Assembly: GCF_022429565.1 (NCBI RefSeq)
Contig: NZ_CP092487.1
Location: forward strand, 3,304,001 to 3,368,000
Length of the DNA stretch: 64,000 bases
Source of the DNA: Lutibacter sp. A64
Lineage (GTDB): Bacteria > Bacteroidota > Bacteroidia > Flavobacteriales > Flavobacteriaceae
Direction: 5' to 3'
Shown here: positions 45,787-56,580 of the stretch, in pieces
Position numbering within the stretch: position 1 is the stretch's first letter
Layout of the letters: each line of letters opens with the position of its first letter
Position numbers and translations under genes: made by a program
Notes under the pieces: generated by a model
What the model was told of the DNA's origin: nothing
What the model saw: the letters and a program-made list of their open reading frames with translations, nothing else
The model's database searches: none

Positions 45787-47337
45787 ATGAAAAAAACAGT
45801 ATTTTTATTAAGTACAATCTTATTACTATCAGGTTGTTACAAAGATGATATTAACGATTTAAAAGATGACGTTAATGAACTACAAGAACAAATGATTCAA
45901 TATGAAACCTTGCTTAATGCATTAAGTGAAAGATTATATGTTGAAAGTTATGAAGCACAAGACGGAAGTTATGTAATTAATATGAGCGATGGCTCTCAAC
46001 TTTTAGTTCGTAATACTTCTTCTTTTATAGAAATTGGAGATAATGGTAACTGGTGGATCGACGGTGTAGACTCTGGAGAGGTTGCAAAAGGAGAGACAGG
46101 AGAAGCTCCTGAAATAAAAATAGGTGATAATGGTAATTGGTTTATAGATAATGTAGATACGGGTGCTTCTGCTTCTGGACAAGACGGAAAAGATGCTTCA
46201 GATATAATATCTATTTCTTTAGCCAATGGTATTATGAGTTTTACCTTTGCTGATGGACGTACAATTAGTATAGAAGCAAGTGTTCCAGAAATAAAACTTA
46301 TTGAACCAGTAGGAGGTATTGTTGTAGATCAGATGCAATGGTTACGTATTGCTCCAGAAGTAAGCTCTTCAAGTGAAGTAACTTACCAATGGTTGATTGA
46401 TGATGAAGAAATTGCTACTACTAACGATTTATTACATGTATTTGCTAAAGAAGGAACTTTTTATTTAGAGTTTATAGCTAAAAATATGGTAGGTGAAAGT
46501 TCTAAAATAATTGCAGTAACTGTTGCAGCTAAAACCTATGAAAATAAAATAACTCAAGTTTTTGATTTTTTACCTGCTCCAGGACAGTTCACAAACTCTT
46601 TACCAGCAGCTACAGCCGAAGATACAGATGAAACAATGAGAGTTTTAGCAGAAAGTAAACTAACATCTGGAAGTATGATTAGCCTTGGTGGATTTGGTGG
46701 TTATGTAGAAATGGGATTTGACCATACAATTGTTAATAAAGAAGGTAATGATTTTGTAGTGCTAGGAAATGCTTTTTCTACTTGGGCAGAGCCAGGAATT
46801 ATAATGGTATCATACGATGCTAATGCAAATGGAATAGCAGATGATGAATGGTACGAAATTGCGGGTTCTGAACACAATAAGGCGACTACAATTAAAAATT
46901 ATGAGATCACTTATTACAAACCAGAAGCTGAGCCTGAAAATGCAACTGAACCAAATTATATTAGATGGACAGATAACCAAGGAGAAGAGGGTTATATTGC
47001 TAAAAATGCTTTTCATCAACAATCATATTATCCAATGTGGAAAGGAGAAACTATTACTTTTAAAGGGACATACCTAAAATCTAATATTTATGATCAGTCT
47101 GGAAAAGGAACTTATTGGGTAAACCCAGCTTACGATTGGGGTTACGCAGATAATTGGAGTAATAATGATGAAAAAGGTCAAATAGATATTAGTTGGGCAG
47201 TTAATAATGAAGGTGAATTAGTAGATCTTAAAGGTATAGATTTTGTAAAAGTATACAGTGCAAACCAAGCTGCTGGTGGTTGGTTAGGAGAGGTTTCAAC
47301 TGAAGTAACTGGATTTAAAGATTTAAATTTAGAATAA
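45787..47337 (+). CDS. Multi-domain surface lipoprotein (BtuH-like candidate)
   Basis: A 516-residue lipoprotein with lipobox Cys at 17 (LLSGC) and acidic DDIND following. A short coiled-coil (about 20-50) is followed by two tandem units of IGDNGNW[WF]ID.VD.G at 83-97 and 112-126. An Ig/PKD-like domain follows (about 165-245), then a ~260-residue C-terminal domain with YDANANGIADDEWYEIAGS. It is the last gene of the B12 uptake operon, 2 bases after the BtuG-like gene, and precedes a terminator. Bacteroides B12 loci often include a third surface lipoprotein, BtuH, which binds cobalamin; orthology with BtuH is an inference. Confidence 0.72.
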   Translation: MKKTVFLLSTILLLSGCYKDDINDLKDDVNELQEQMIQYETLLNALSERLYVESYEAQDGSYVINMSDGSQLLVRNTSSFIEIGDNGNWWIDGVDSGEVAKGETGEAPEIKIGDNGNWFIDNVDTGASASGQDGKDASDIISISLANGIMSFTFADGRTISIEASVPEIKLIEPVGGIVVDQMQWLRIAPEVSSSSEVTYQWLIDDEEIATTNDLLHVFAKEGTFYLEFIAKNMVGESSKIIAVTVAAKTYENKITQVFDFLPAPGQFTNSLPAATAEDTDETMRVLAESKLTSGSMISLGGFGGYVEMGFDHTIVNKEGNDFVVLGNAFSTWAEPGIIMVSYDANANGIADDEWYEIAGSEHNKATTIKNYEITYYKPEAEPENATEPNYIRWTDNQGEEGYIAKNAFHQQSYYPMWKGETITFKGTYLKSNIYDQSGKGTYWVNPAYDWGYADNWSNNDEKGQIDISWAVNNEGELVDLKGIDFVKVYSANQAAGGWLGEVSTEVTGFKDLNLE

Positions 47338-47401
47338 ACAAGGAATTTGAAAATCTAATTTTGATGTTAATAAACTTGTAAAGTGTAAAATTAGAGCTAC
47401 A

Positions 47402-47437
47402 AAAAATCCCGAACAATTTAATTTGTTCGGGATTTTT
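47402..47437. terminator. Bidirectional terminator between the B12 operon and mutB
   Basis: AAAAATCCCGAACAA (47402-47416) pairs perfectly with TTGTTCGGGATTTTT (47423-47437) around a 6-base loop. The A and T runs make it usable from both convergent operons. Confidence 0.93.
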
Positions 47438-47459
47438 AAAATTAAAAAAAATTAAAAAC

Positions 47460-49592
47460 TTATTCTTGTTCTAAATATTTCTCCATTATTGTAATCGCTG
47501 ATTCTGAAATAACAGTACCAGGACCAAATACAGCAGCTACTTTTCTTTCGAATAAGTAATCGTAGTCTTGAGCTGGAATAACTCCACCTGCAAATACCAT
47601 AATATCAGGTCTGCCTAGTTTTTCTAATTCTTCAATTAATTGAGGAATTAATGTTTTATGACCCGCAGCTAAACTGGATGCGCCAACAAAGTGAACATCG
47701 TTTTCAATAGCTTGTTTTGCAACTTCTTCAGGAGTTTGGAATAAAGATCCCATATCCACATCAAAACCTAAATCAGCGAAACTAGATGCAACTACTTTTG
47801 CACCTCTATCGTGACCGTCTTGACCCATTTTTGCAATCATAACTCTTGGTCTTCTACCTTCTATTTCTGCAAATTTATCAGCTAATTTTTGAGCTTTTGC
47901 AAACGTACTATCGTTATCTACTTCTTTACCGTACACACCACTTATTAATTTAGTATCCGCTTTATGTCTTCCAAAGTGAACTTCTAAAGCATCAGAAATT
48001 TCACCTAAAGTAGCAAAATTTTCTGCAGCTTCAACTGCTAATTCTAATAAATTACCTTTAGCACCTCCAGCACAGTCTTCTAATGCTTTTAGTTTTGCAG
48101 CAACAACTTCTGAATTACGTTCAGCTTTTAATTTATTTAAACGAGCAATTTGAGAATCTCTTACAACTGTATTGTCAACCTCTAAAATTTCTATGTTAGA
48201 TTTTTCAGCTGTTTGAAATTTGTTTACCCCAACTAAAATATCTTGACCAGAATCTAAACGCGCTTGTTTACGTGCAGAAGCTTCTTCAATACGTAGTTTT
48301 GGAACTCCAGTTTCAATAGCTTTCGCCATTCCACCAAGTTCTTCAACTTCTTCAATTAATTTCCAAGCTTTTTTAGCAATCTCTTGTGTTAAGTACTCAA
48401 CATAGTAAGAACCAGCCCAAGGATCAACGGATTTAGTCATTTGCGTTTCATCTTGAATAAAGATTTGCGTGTTACGTGCAATTCTTGCAGAGAAATCTGT
48501 TGGTAAAGCAATAGCTTCATCCAATGCATTTGTGTGTAAACTTTGTGTTCCACCTAAACCAGCAGCCATTGCTTCAATACAAGTTCTAGCTACGTTATTG
48601 AAAGGATCTTGCTCACTTAAACTCCATCCAGATGTTTGACTATGCGTACGCAATGCCATTGACTTTGGATTTTTTGGGTTGAATGACTTAATAATTTTTG
48701 CCCAAAGCATACGTGCAGCACGCATTTTTGCAATTTCCATAAAGTGATTCATTCCTACTGCCCAGAAGAATGATAAACGTGGCGCAAATTCATCAATTTT
48801 TAAACCAGATTTTAATCCAGTTCTAATGTATTCCATACCATCTGCTAAAGTATAAGCCAATTCAATATCTGCAGTTGCTCCAGCTTCTTGCATATGGTAA
48901 CCACTAATTGAAATTGAGTTAAACTTTGGCATATTTTGCGTTGTATAATCAAAAATATCTCCAATAATTCTCATTGAAGGAGCAGGTGGGTAAATGTATG
49001 TATTACGCACCATAAATTCTTTTAAAATATCATTCTGAATTGTTCCAGAAAGTTTGTCTAAAGAAACACCTTGTTTTCTTGCAGCAGCAATATAAAAGGC
49101 CATAATTGGTAATACAGCACCATTCATTGTCATAGAAACAGACATTTTATCTAATGGAATTTGATCGAACAAAATTTCCATATCTAAAATAGAATCTATA
49201 GCAACCCCAGCTTTACCAACATCACCAGTTACACGTGGGTGATCTGAATCGTATCCACGGTGCGTAGCTAAATCAAAAGCAACTGAAAGTCCTTTTTGAC
49301 CTGCAGCTAAATTTCTTCTGTAAAAAGCATTGGATTCTTCTGCAGTTGAGAAACCTGCGTATTGACGAACCGTCCAAGGACGCATAGCATACATTGCACT
49401 ATAAGGTCCTCTTAAAAATGGAGGTACACCAGCAGCATAACCTAAATGTTCGGCTTCTGAAATATCTTCTTTTGAAAATTGTTTTTTTACAGGGATTCCT
49501 TCAGGAGTATTCCAAACGTCTTGATTCTCTGAAGTTGCAGCTGTTTGTTTTACAGCTGAATTTAATTTAATATCTGAAAAATCTGGTTTCAT
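47460..49592 (-). CDS. mutB: Methylmalonyl-CoA mutase, large (B12-binding) subunit
   Basis: A 710-residue catalytic subunit. The substrate-binding TIM barrel (about 50-430) has [20 protein letters not shown] and the [11 protein letters not shown] region. The cobalamin domain (about 575-705) carries DGHDRG with the axial His, SLAAGH and the FAGGVIP loop. With MutA it interconverts succinyl-CoA and (R)-methylmalonyl-CoA using adenosylcobalamin. It is the last of eight co-directional genes for the methylmalonyl pathway, 4 bases after mutA, and directly faces the B12 uptake operon. Confidence 0.98.
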   Translation of the reverse strand: MKPDFSDIKLNSAVKQTAATSENQDVWNTPEGIPVKKQFSKEDISEAEHLGYAAGVPPFLRGPYSAMYAMRPWTVRQYAGFSTAEESNAFYRRNLAAGQKGLSVAFDLATHRGYDSDHPRVTGDVGKAGVAIDSILDMEILFDQIPLDKMSVSMTMNGAVLPIMAFYIAAARKQGVSLDKLSGTIQNDILKEFMVRNTYIYPPAPSMRIIGDIFDYTTQNMPKFNSISISGYHMQEAGATADIELAYTLADGMEYIRTGLKSGLKIDEFAPRLSFFWAVGMNHFMEIAKMRAARMLWAKIIKSFNPKNPKSMALRTHSQTSGWSLSEQDPFNNVARTCIEAMAAGLGGTQSLHTNALDEAIALPTDFSARIARNTQIFIQDETQMTKSVDPWAGSYYVEYLTQEIAKKAWKLIEEVEELGGMAKAIETGVPKLRIEEASARKQARLDSGQDILVGVNKFQTAEKSNIEILEVDNTVVRDSQIARLNKLKAERNSEVVAAKLKALEDCAGGAKGNLLELAVEAAENFATLGEISDALEVHFGRHKADTKLISGVYGKEVDNDSTFAKAQKLADKFAEIEGRRPRVMIAKMGQDGHDRGAKVVASSFADLGFDVDMGSLFQTPEEVAKQAIENDVHFVGASSLAAGHKTLIPQLIEELEKLGRPDIMVFAGGVIPAQDYDYLFERKVAAVFGPGTVISESAITIMEKYLEQE

Positions 49593-49596
49593 ATCC

Positions 49597-51387
49597 TTAG
49601 GCTTTTAATGTTTTTTGAACTTTTTCCTGAATCGCTGAAAGTGTTACAAGAACATCAGTTCTCATATTAACAACACCATCTAAACCAAATTCAGTTAATT
49701 CATCCATGTTTTTTGGAGCACCAGCTAATAACAATACTTTGTTTTTAGCAATAGCTCTAAATGCTTTTATAAATGCAACAGCACTTTCATCGTAATCTTG
49801 ATCTGAACTACAGATTACCACTACGTGAGCGTCTGATTTTGCACTTTCTGTAGCAGCTTCTTCAGCGCTATTAAAACTTTCTTCTTGGTGAACGTCAAAA
49901 CCACTAACACCAATAAAGTCGTAAGCAAAAGCAGCTCTAGCTTTACGCATATTTAAGTTACCGTAACTTGCTAACTGCACAATTGGACGTACATTGGTAT
50001 CTGTAACTAATTGTTCTGTAACTCTTCGCATTGCTTCAATTTCTAATGAAGCTCTTCTTGGAGTTAATACTTTAGAATTTTCGGTTGGACCAGTAGAAAG
50101 TAAGTCTATAGCAACTTTTTCCATTAAGTTAGGGTATTTATTAATCCCTACCATTGGAGTTCTACGTTGGCTAATTAATTTTAATTTTTTAAGACGAATT
50201 TCAGCAACTTGTTGTTGAATTGTTTCATTTTCAAAAGCTGTGTAAAAACCACCATCGGCTTCAATAGATTTAAATAATTCTAAAGCTTTTTCAGCTATTT
50301 TTGAAGAAACTTCTTCAATATAATAGGAACCATCAACTGGGTTTGAAACTTTTCCGAAGTAAGATTCTTCTTTTAAAATAGTAGTTATATTACCAGCTAT
50401 TCTACTTGAAAATTCAGAAGGTGCTTTAAATTCTTTATCGTAAGGATCAATTAAAATACCATCTACATTTCCTAAAATTGCAGACATAGCTTCAGTTGTA
50501 CAACGCAATAAGTTAGTTTCAGCATCTGTTACAGATTTACTCCAAATTGAAGTTTTAGCTGTAATGGTGTTTGTAAGTTCAGAAACTCCGTATTTGGTAG
50601 CAACTTCAGCTAATAAACTGTTAAATGCTCTAAATTTACCAATTTCAATAAAGTACTCTAAACCAATAGCTAGTTTAAAGTTTAAATTGTTAAATATAGT
50701 TTGAGCTTCAACACCTTTTTCTGAAAGTTTTTCAATTAAGAAAACTAAAGAATTTAATGTGTAAGCAATTTCTTGAACTTGGTTTGCACCTGAATCTAAA
50801 TATTCAGTTCCAGAAACTGTGATAGCTTTAAAGTTAGGAAAATCAGCAGTTAATTTTACAAGTTCTGCAATTACTTCAATTTGAGAAGCATTAAAAGAAC
50901 CAGTAGTTACATAATTTGAAATAACTCCTGTATTAATATAACCTTTTAAATTGCTGTCTTTTGCAAAAGCAACTAAATCAGTTGTAAAAGCAATAGCATC
51001 ATCTGTTATTTCAAAAGAAACAGTTGTTGCATTTAAATCTATTCCATTAAGAAGGTTTGCTATAGATACATTTTCTTTTAATTGAAAAATAATTCCATTC
51101 ATTCCTTCCTCAACAGCTTTTATAGCTAATTTATTTCCATTTTCAGCTGTTGTAACTGTAATGCTACGATAGTTGACTAAAGATTGAGAGTTTTCTCCAG
51201 TATTTTGAAGCTGCTCAATTTTATTTTCTATGCTGTAACAAGGTTGAATATTGATACCAGTAAGGTTTTTCCAAACCAGTTTTTTATCAAAATCAGCTCC
51301 TTTTAAATCTGCGGTCACTCTTTCCATCCACTGTTCTGTTGAAACAGGAGGGAATTCAGAAAAAAGTGCTTTATTTTTATCGCTCAT
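49597..51387 (-). CDS. mutA: Methylmalonyl-CoA mutase, small (non-catalytic) subunit
   Basis: A 596-residue paralogue of MutB. The barrel is recognisable, but the C-terminal cobalamin-like domain lacks DxHxxG; the position reads [17 protein letters not shown], and the later SLAAGH is replaced. It is therefore the structural small subunit of the heterodimer. The same domain keeps a degenerate ICSSDQDY loop. It is encoded 4 bases before mutB and 76 bases after the CoA-transferase gene. Confidence 0.95.
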   Translation of the reverse strand: MSDKNKALFSEFPPVSTEQWMERVTADLKGADFDKKLVWKNLTGINIQPCYSIENKIEQLQNTGENSQSLVNYRSITVTTAENGNKLAIKAVEEGMNGIIFQLKENVSIANLLNGIDLNATTVSFEITDDAIAFTTDLVAFAKDSNLKGYINTGVISNYVTTGSFNASQIEVIAELVKLTADFPNFKAITVSGTEYLDSGANQVQEIAYTLNSLVFLIEKLSEKGVEAQTIFNNLNFKLAIGLEYFIEIGKFRAFNSLLAEVATKYGVSELTNTITAKTSIWSKSVTDAETNLLRCTTEAMSAILGNVDGILIDPYDKEFKAPSEFSSRIAGNITTILKEESYFGKVSNPVDGSYYIEEVSSKIAEKALELFKSIEADGGFYTAFENETIQQQVAEIRLKKLKLISQRRTPMVGINKYPNLMEKVAIDLLSTGPTENSKVLTPRRASLEIEAMRRVTEQLVTDTNVRPIVQLASYGNLNMRKARAAFAYDFIGVSGFDVHQEESFNSAEEAATESAKSDAHVVVICSSDQDYDESAVAFIKAFRAIAKNKVLLLAGAPKNMDELTEFGLDGVVNMRTDVLVTLSAIQEKVQKTLKA

Positions 51388-51463
51388 TATGTTTGAATTT
51401 AATATGAATTTAAAATTTAGAGTCTTTAAAATTAAAAAAATAAAGACTCTAATTTTAATAAAT

Positions 51464-52753
51464 TTATTTAATCATTAAACTACTTCCAAAACGTTCGAAA
51501 ATAGCTTTGTCTAATTCTTCTCTATGATCTGGGTGTGCGATGTCTCTAAGCGCATGAGCACGTTGTTTTAGGTTTTTACCAAACAGCTCTGCAACACCAT
51601 ATTCAGTTGCTATATAGCGTGCATGGGCACGAGTTGTTACTACACCAGCACCTACTTTTAAAGTTGGTGTAATCTTAGAAACACCTTTTAAAGTTGTAGA
51701 TGTAATGGCACAAATTGGTTTTCCGCCTGGTGATAATGCTGCACCACGCATAAAGTCCATTTGACCACCTACACCAGAAAACATTCTTGTACCAATTGAA
51801 TCTGCACAAATTTGTCCAGTTAAATCTACTTCAATAGCAGAGTTTATAGCTGTTGCTTTTGGGTTTTGACGAATAATTGACGTATCGTTTACATAAGCAA
51901 TATCATTCATTTCAATTTCTGGATTGTCATCCATAAAATCGTATAAACGGCGTGTACCCATTGCAAACCCTGAAACTATTTTATAAGGATTTGTTTTCTT
52001 TTTAGATCCATTTACAATTCCTTTTTCAACTAAATCTACAATACCTTCAGAAAACATTTCTGTATGTACACCTAAGTTTTTATGGTTGTGTAAAAATGTT
52101 AATACAGCATTAGGAATACCTCCAATTCCCATTTGAAGTGTTGCTCCATCTTCAATAATTTCTGCTACATTTTTACCGATTGCTTTTTCTATATCAGAAG
52201 GGGCTACAAATTTCATTTCATAGATTTCTTCTTCAATTTCAACACATGCATCAAATCTGTTAATATGAACTTGCGCATCTCCGAAAGTACGAGGCATTAG
52301 TGGATTTATTTGTGCAATTATTTTTTTACCTCGTTCAATACCTGAGTGTACAATATCTACAGAAACTCCTAAAGAGCAAAATCCGTGTTTATCTGGAGGT
52401 GATACATTTATTAAAACAACATCTAAGTCCATATAACCTTCTCTAAATAAAGTTGGAATATCGCTTAAGAACATTGGAATGTAATCGGCAGTGTCTCCTA
52501 TACTTTTTCTAATATTTCCTCCAATAAAGAAGGCGTTTGTATGGAAACTTTCTCTTAATTCTGGAGCTACATATCCACATTCACCTTCGGTATGTAGGTG
52601 GCAAATTTCTACACCTTTTAATTCAGGTGCTCTAGCTACCATTGCTTTAATTAAAGCTTGTGGTGTAGCAGATCCTCCTTGAATTAAAACTCTATCTCCT
52701 GATTTTATTAATTTAACAGCATTTTCGGCTGTCATTTTATTTGGTATATTCAT
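51464..52753 (-). CDS. Acetyl-CoA hydrolase/transferase-family CoA transferase
   Basis: A 429-residue class I CoA transferase of the acetyl-CoA hydrolase/4-hydroxybutyrate CoA-transferase group. GIGGIPNAVLTFL binds CoA, and HTEMFSEGIVDL holds the probable catalytic Glu that forms the glutamyl-CoA thioester. The end GVVTTRAHARYIATEYGVAELFGKNLKQRA, cited in part, is characteristic. Placed between the decarboxylase and mutase genes, it could move CoA from propionyl-CoA (or acetyl-CoA) to succinate, closing a succinate-to-propionate cycle. Direct evidence for the acceptor is lacking. Confidence 0.88.
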   Translation of the reverse strand: MNIPNKMTAENAVKLIKSGDRVLIQGGSATPQALIKAMVARAPELKGVEICHLHTEGECGYVAPELRESFHTNAFFIGGNIRKSIGDTADYIPMFLSDIPTLFREGYMDLDVVLINVSPPDKHGFCSLGVSVDIVHSGIERGKKIIAQINPLMPRTFGDAQVHINRFDACVEIEEEIYEMKFVAPSDIEKAIGKNVAEIIEDGATLQMGIGGIPNAVLTFLHNHKNLGVHTEMFSEGIVDLVEKGIVNGSKKKTNPYKIVSGFAMGTRRLYDFMDDNPEIEMNDIAYVNDTSIIRQNPKATAINSAIEVDLTGQICADSIGTRMFSGVGGQMDFMRGAALSPGGKPICAITSTTLKGVSKITPTLKVGAGVVTTRAHARYIATEYGVAELFGKNLKQRAHALRDIAHPDHREELDKAIFERFGSSLMIK

Positions 52754-52808
52754 TTTATAACGTTTATTATAAGTTGTTTCATCAACTTTTTTAATATTAT
52801 TTATTTCA

Positions 52809-54134
52809 CTATCCTAAGAAACTTAATATAATACCTGCTGCAATTGCAGAACCAATTACACCTGAAACATTAGGAGCCATTGCATGCATTAATAAGTAGT
52901 TACTTGGGTCAGATTTTAATCCTTCGTGGTGAACAACACGCGCACTATCTGGAACAGCAGAGACACCTGCAGCACCAATTAATGGGTTTATTTTATTATC
53001 TCCTTTAAGGAATAAATTCATAAACTTAGCGAATAATAATCCTCCACAAGTAGCAATAACAAATGAGATTGCTCCTAATCCAAAGATTAACATGGAATCT
53101 TCAGTAATAAAGATATCTGCTTGTGTAGAAGCACCTACTGTTACACCTAAAAGAATGGTTACAATATCAATTAATTTTGTTCTTGCAGTGTCAGCTAAAC
53201 GTTCAGTTCTTCCAGATTCTTTTAATAAATTTCCAAAGAATAACATACCTAATAGTGGTAATGCACTAGGAGAGATGAATAATGTTAAAATTAAACCAAC
53301 CACAGGGAAAATCATTTTTTCTTTTTGAGTTACAGCTCTTGGTGGTTTCATTTTAATTTTTCTATCCTTTTTTGAAATTAATAAACGCATTAAAGGAGGT
53401 TGAATTACCGGTACTAATGCCATATATGAATAGGCAGCAATTGCAATTGGCCCAATTAAGTTTTTAACCGTTGTACCATCTGCGAGTATATTTATACCGT
53501 TTGCTAATTTAGATGAAAGGAAAATAGCAGTTGGTCCATCAGCACCACCAATAATTCCAATAGCTCCAGCTTCAGGAAGACTAAAACCAAGGTAAAGTGC
53601 TCCCATAAATGTAGCAAATACACCAATTTGTGCTGCTGCACCTAAAAGCATTAGTTTAGGGTTTGCAATTAGTGATGAGAAATCTGTCATTGCTCCAATA
53701 CCTAAGAAAATTAGAGGAGGATATACTCCTTTTACTACTCCAAAATATAAGTAGTTTAAAACAGAACCTGTTTCGTAAATTCCAGTTTGGTTACCTGCAA
53801 CAAAGGGAATATTTCCCAGAATTACACCTGTTCCAATAGGTATTAAAAGCAGTGGCTCATAATCGTATTTTATTCCTAAAAATATAAATACAATCCCTAT
53901 AATAATCATAATTACATGACCAGATGTTGCGTTTGCAAAACCGGTATAGTTATAAAATTGTTTTATTCCATTAAGAGCCCCAATCTTTGAGTCTGAATTT
54001 GCTGTGCTTTCAACTTGTTCAGTTTTAACAGCATCTTCTAAATTAGTTGCGTTTGTATTTGTACCTAACCCAAGTGCTGGTCTTATAAAGATCAACAGTG
54101 ATAAAGCACAAAATATTATTATTACTTTCTTCAT
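52809..54134 (-). CDS. mmdB: Na+-translocating decarboxylase, beta subunit
   Basis: A 441-residue integral membrane subunit. The core motif EAGAIGIIGGADGPTAIFLS contains the Asp essential for Na+ binding, and PDSARVVHHEGLKSDPSNYL lies near the C-terminus. Ten or so hydrophobic segments cover residues 70-440. An N-terminal extension with a signal-like helix (residues 1-22) and a polar stretch to residue 50 precedes the core, as in Bacteroidota homologues. It couples decarboxylation of carboxybiotin to Na+ export. The four Mmd subunits are all encoded here in order A-D-C-B. Confidence 0.95.
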   Translation of the reverse strand: MKKVIIIFCALSLLIFIRPALGLGTNTNATNLEDAVKTEQVESTANSDSKIGALNGIKQFYNYTGFANATSGHVIMIIIGIVFIFLGIKYDYEPLLLIPIGTGVILGNIPFVAGNQTGIYETGSVLNYLYFGVVKGVYPPLIFLGIGAMTDFSSLIANPKLMLLGAAAQIGVFATFMGALYLGFSLPEAGAIGIIGGADGPTAIFLSSKLANGINILADGTTVKNLIGPIAIAAYSYMALVPVIQPPLMRLLISKKDRKIKMKPPRAVTQKEKMIFPVVGLILTLFISPSALPLLGMLFFGNLLKESGRTERLADTARTKLIDIVTILLGVTVGASTQADIFITEDSMLIFGLGAISFVIATCGGLLFAKFMNLFLKGDNKINPLIGAAGVSAVPDSARVVHHEGLKSDPSNYLLMHAMAPNVSGVIGSAIAAGIILSFLG

Positions 54135-54195
54135 TTTTTTTCTTTTAGGGAATTATTTGAATTATTTAATTTAAAAACAGATAATTCAGAAATTT

Positions 54196-54618
54196 TTATT
54201 CTAGTTCAATCATTGCTTGGTCTTGAAGTACTTGTTGTCCAACCGTTACGTTAACGGCAGTAACAGTACCTGCTTTTTCACAAACAATATTGTTTTCCAT
54301 TTTCATTGCTTCTAATACTAACATTCTGTCACCCACTTTAAGCGTATCACCTACTTTTACATCAAGAGATAACACAACTCCTGGAATTGGAGCAACAACT
54401 TTAGTTGTTTGAGATGCTGTTGGATTAACTTTTAAAGGTTCAGCAGGTCTTTTAGAAGCAGAGCGTACAAGTGTAGGAGTTTTAGTTTTTTTAATTTCCT
54501 TACTCATTTTTACAGCATAATTAGTACCGTTTACTTCTAAGTTAATAATATTATCTTCGTGTGACTTTACGTTTACTGTATAGCCATTTTCGTTTACTTT
54601 AAATTTATAAGTTTTCAT
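54196..54618 (-). CDS. mmdC: Biotin carboxyl carrier subunit of the Na+ pump
   Basis: A 140-residue carrier. The C-terminal biotinyl domain (about 72-140) has VLEAMKMENNIV with the biotinylated Lys106. The middle is a Pro/Ala-poor linker, and the N-terminal 40 residues form a small beta domain as in other Bacteroidota carriers. It carries CO2 from the MmdA carboxyltransferase to the MmdB membrane subunit. It lies 3 bases after the gamma/delta subunit gene. Confidence 0.93.
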   Translation of the reverse strand: MKTYKFKVNENGYTVNVKSHEDNIINLEVNGTNYAVKMSKEIKKTKTPTLVRSASKRPAEPLKVNPTASQTTKVVAPIPGVVLSLDVKVGDTLKVGDRMLVLEAMKMENNIVCEKAGTVTAVNVTVGQQVLQDQAMIELE

Positions 54619-54621
54619 GTT

Positions 54622-54978
54622 TTATAATCTGTTTTGCATTCCGTAAATTTTGGAACTCCAAGGTGAATATGTTTTTTTAACTTGCTTGATTGTTAAAATT
54701 GCGCTTTCGTGGTCGTGCTGTTCGCTTAAATACATATGTATAGATGCTCCAATAGCAGCAGCAATTTCTCCGGTAAAATCGTGATCGGCTTCTACTGGAA
54801 TTTCACTTATTTTTTTATCTTTTCCTTTGGTAATTATTTTATAGATATAAAGTAATAATGGTAGTCCAAATTTAAAGAACATAGCTAGTATTACTAAAGC
54901 ACTAAAAACAATTAACAATCCTGTTATCAATATAACGTATCCTTCGCTAATTTGATCTGACATTAAAGGTATAAACAT
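54622..54978 (-). CDS. mmdD: OadG-family small membrane subunit of the Na+ pump
   Basis: A 118-residue protein with one transmembrane helix (about 13-40) and a cytosolic tail. The tail ends YSPWSSKIYGMQNRL, a Bacteroidota OadG-type ending (PWxxxxRxxxMxxR). In oxaloacetate and methylmalonyl-CoA decarboxylases this subunit anchors and stabilises the complex. Gaps of 3 and 2 bases to its neighbours show it belongs to the same transcript. Confidence 0.85.
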   Translation of the reverse strand: MFIPLMSDQISEGYVILITGLLIVFSALVILAMFFKFGLPLLLYIYKIITKGKDKKISEIPVEADHDFTGEIAAAIGASIHMYLSEQHDHESAILTIKQVKKTYSPWSSKIYGMQNRL

Positions 54979-54980
54979 AG

Positions 54981-56540
54981 TTATAGTGGTATATTTGAGT
55001 GTTTTTTTGGAGGGTTTACCTCTTTTTTATTTCTAAGTAATTCTAAGGCTCTAATAATTCTGAAACGCGTATTTCTAGGTTCTATTACATCATCAATAAA
55101 TCCGTATTTTGCAGCTTCGTAAGGGTTTGCAAATTTCTTAGTGTATTCTTCTTCTTTTTTATCGATATACTCTTGTTTTTCTGCGGCGTTTTCTATTTTT
55201 CTAATATTAGAACCTTCTAAAACTTCTACGGCTCCTTTAGCTCCCATTACAGCAATTTCTGCAGTTGGCCAAGCATAATTTAAATCACCACGCAATTGTT
55301 TACAGCTCATTACATCGTGTGCTCCACCGTAAGATTTACGTAAGGTAATAGTTACTTTTGGTACTGTCGCTTCACCATAAGCAAATAATAATTTAGCTCC
55401 GTGTAAAATAATACCGCCATATTCTTGACCTGTTCCAGGTAAGAAACCTGGTACATCAACTAGTGTTACTAATGGAATGTTAAATGCATCACAGAAACGT
55501 ACAAATCTAGCAGCTTTTCTAGAAGCTTCAATATCTAATACACCTGCATAATATTTTGGTTGGTTGGCAACAATACCTACTGGTTGTCCATTAAATCTTG
55601 CAAAACCTACACAAATATTGCGTGCATAACTTCTGTGTACTTCTGTAAATTCACCATTATCTGCAAGAATTGAAATTACATCAACAATATCATAAGGTTG
55701 ATTTGGGTTTTCTGGAATAATTTCGTTTAAGGCATCTTCTAACCTGTCAATAGGATCTTCACAATTAATAATTGGAGCCTCTTCTAAATTGTTAGAAGGT
55801 AAATAGCTTAATATTTTACGAACCAATAATAAATTTTCTTCGTCGTTTTCAGCTAAGAAGTGTGATACACCAGATTTTGTTGAGTGTATTTTTGCACCAC
55901 CTAATTGCTCTGTAGTTACAACTTCACCAGTTACTGTTTGTACTACTTTAGGACCAGTAACAAACATATAACTTGTTTCTTCGGTCATAATAGTAAAGTC
56001 TGTTAATGCAGGAGAATATACTGCACCACCAGCACAAGGACCTAAAATTGAAGAAATTTGAGGAATTACACCAGAAGCCATAATATTACGTTGGAAAATT
56101 TCTGCATAACCAGCTAAAGATCTAACACCTTCTTGAATACGTGCTCCACCAGAATCGTTTAATCCAATAACTGGAACTCCAATTTTCATAGCCATATCCA
56201 TTACTTTACATATTTTTAATGCATAAGTTTCGGATAAAGAACCACCAAATACAGTAAAATCTTGTGCGAAAACATAGACAACTCTACCATCAATTGTTCC
56301 ATGACCTGTAACAACACCATCAGAAAGATAGACTTGTTTATCCAATCCAAAAGATTTTGTTCTATGTGTTACAAACATATCAAATTCTTCAAAACTATCA
56401 TCGTCTAAAAGTATGTCTATACGTTCACGTGCTGTTAATTTTCCTTTCGCGTGTTGTGATTCGATACGCTTTTCACCACCACCTAATTTTGCTTTAGCTC
56501 TTTTTTCAATGAGCTCGTTAATTTTATCTTGATTTGCCAT
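54981..56540 (-). CDS. mmdA: Methylmalonyl-CoA decarboxylase alpha subunit (carboxyltransferase)
   Basis: A 519-residue acyl-CoA carboxyltransferase with duplicated crotonase folds. Signatures are [57 protein letters not shown] and [14 protein letters not shown], in the two acyl-CoA-binding halves. It transfers CO2 from (S)-methylmalonyl-CoA to the biotin carrier, giving propionyl-CoA. The same protein type serves propionyl-CoA carboxylases, but no biotin carboxylase is encoded here and a full set of Na+-pump subunits is. Decarboxylation is therefore the preferred direction. Confidence 0.93.
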   Translation of the reverse strand: MANQDKINELIEKRAKAKLGGGEKRIESQHAKGKLTARERIDILLDDDSFEEFDMFVTHRTKSFGLDKQVYLSDGVVTGHGTIDGRVVYVFAQDFTVFGGSLSETYALKICKVMDMAMKIGVPVIGLNDSGGARIQEGVRSLAGYAEIFQRNIMASGVIPQISSILGPCAGGAVYSPALTDFTIMTEETSYMFVTGPKVVQTVTGEVVTTEQLGGAKIHSTKSGVSHFLAENDEENLLLVRKILSYLPSNNLEEAPIINCEDPIDRLEDALNEIIPENPNQPYDIVDVISILADNGEFTEVHRSYARNICVGFARFNGQPVGIVANQPKYYAGVLDIEASRKAARFVRFCDAFNIPLVTLVDVPGFLPGTGQEYGGIILHGAKLLFAYGEATVPKVTITLRKSYGGAHDVMSCKQLRGDLNYAWPTAEIAVMGAKGAVEVLEGSNIRKIENAAEKQEYIDKKEEEYTKKFANPYEAAKYGFIDDVIEPRNTRFRIIRALELLRNKKEVNPPKKHSNIPL

Positions 56541-56580
56541 TTTTATATGCTTATCTATTAAATTTATTTAAAATAGTATA

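Noticed and set aside
54981-56540. Propionyl-CoA carboxylase beta subunit
   Set aside because: No biotin carboxylase gene is in the operon, while all Na+-pump subunits are; decarboxylase is the better fit, though the sequence family alone cannot decide.
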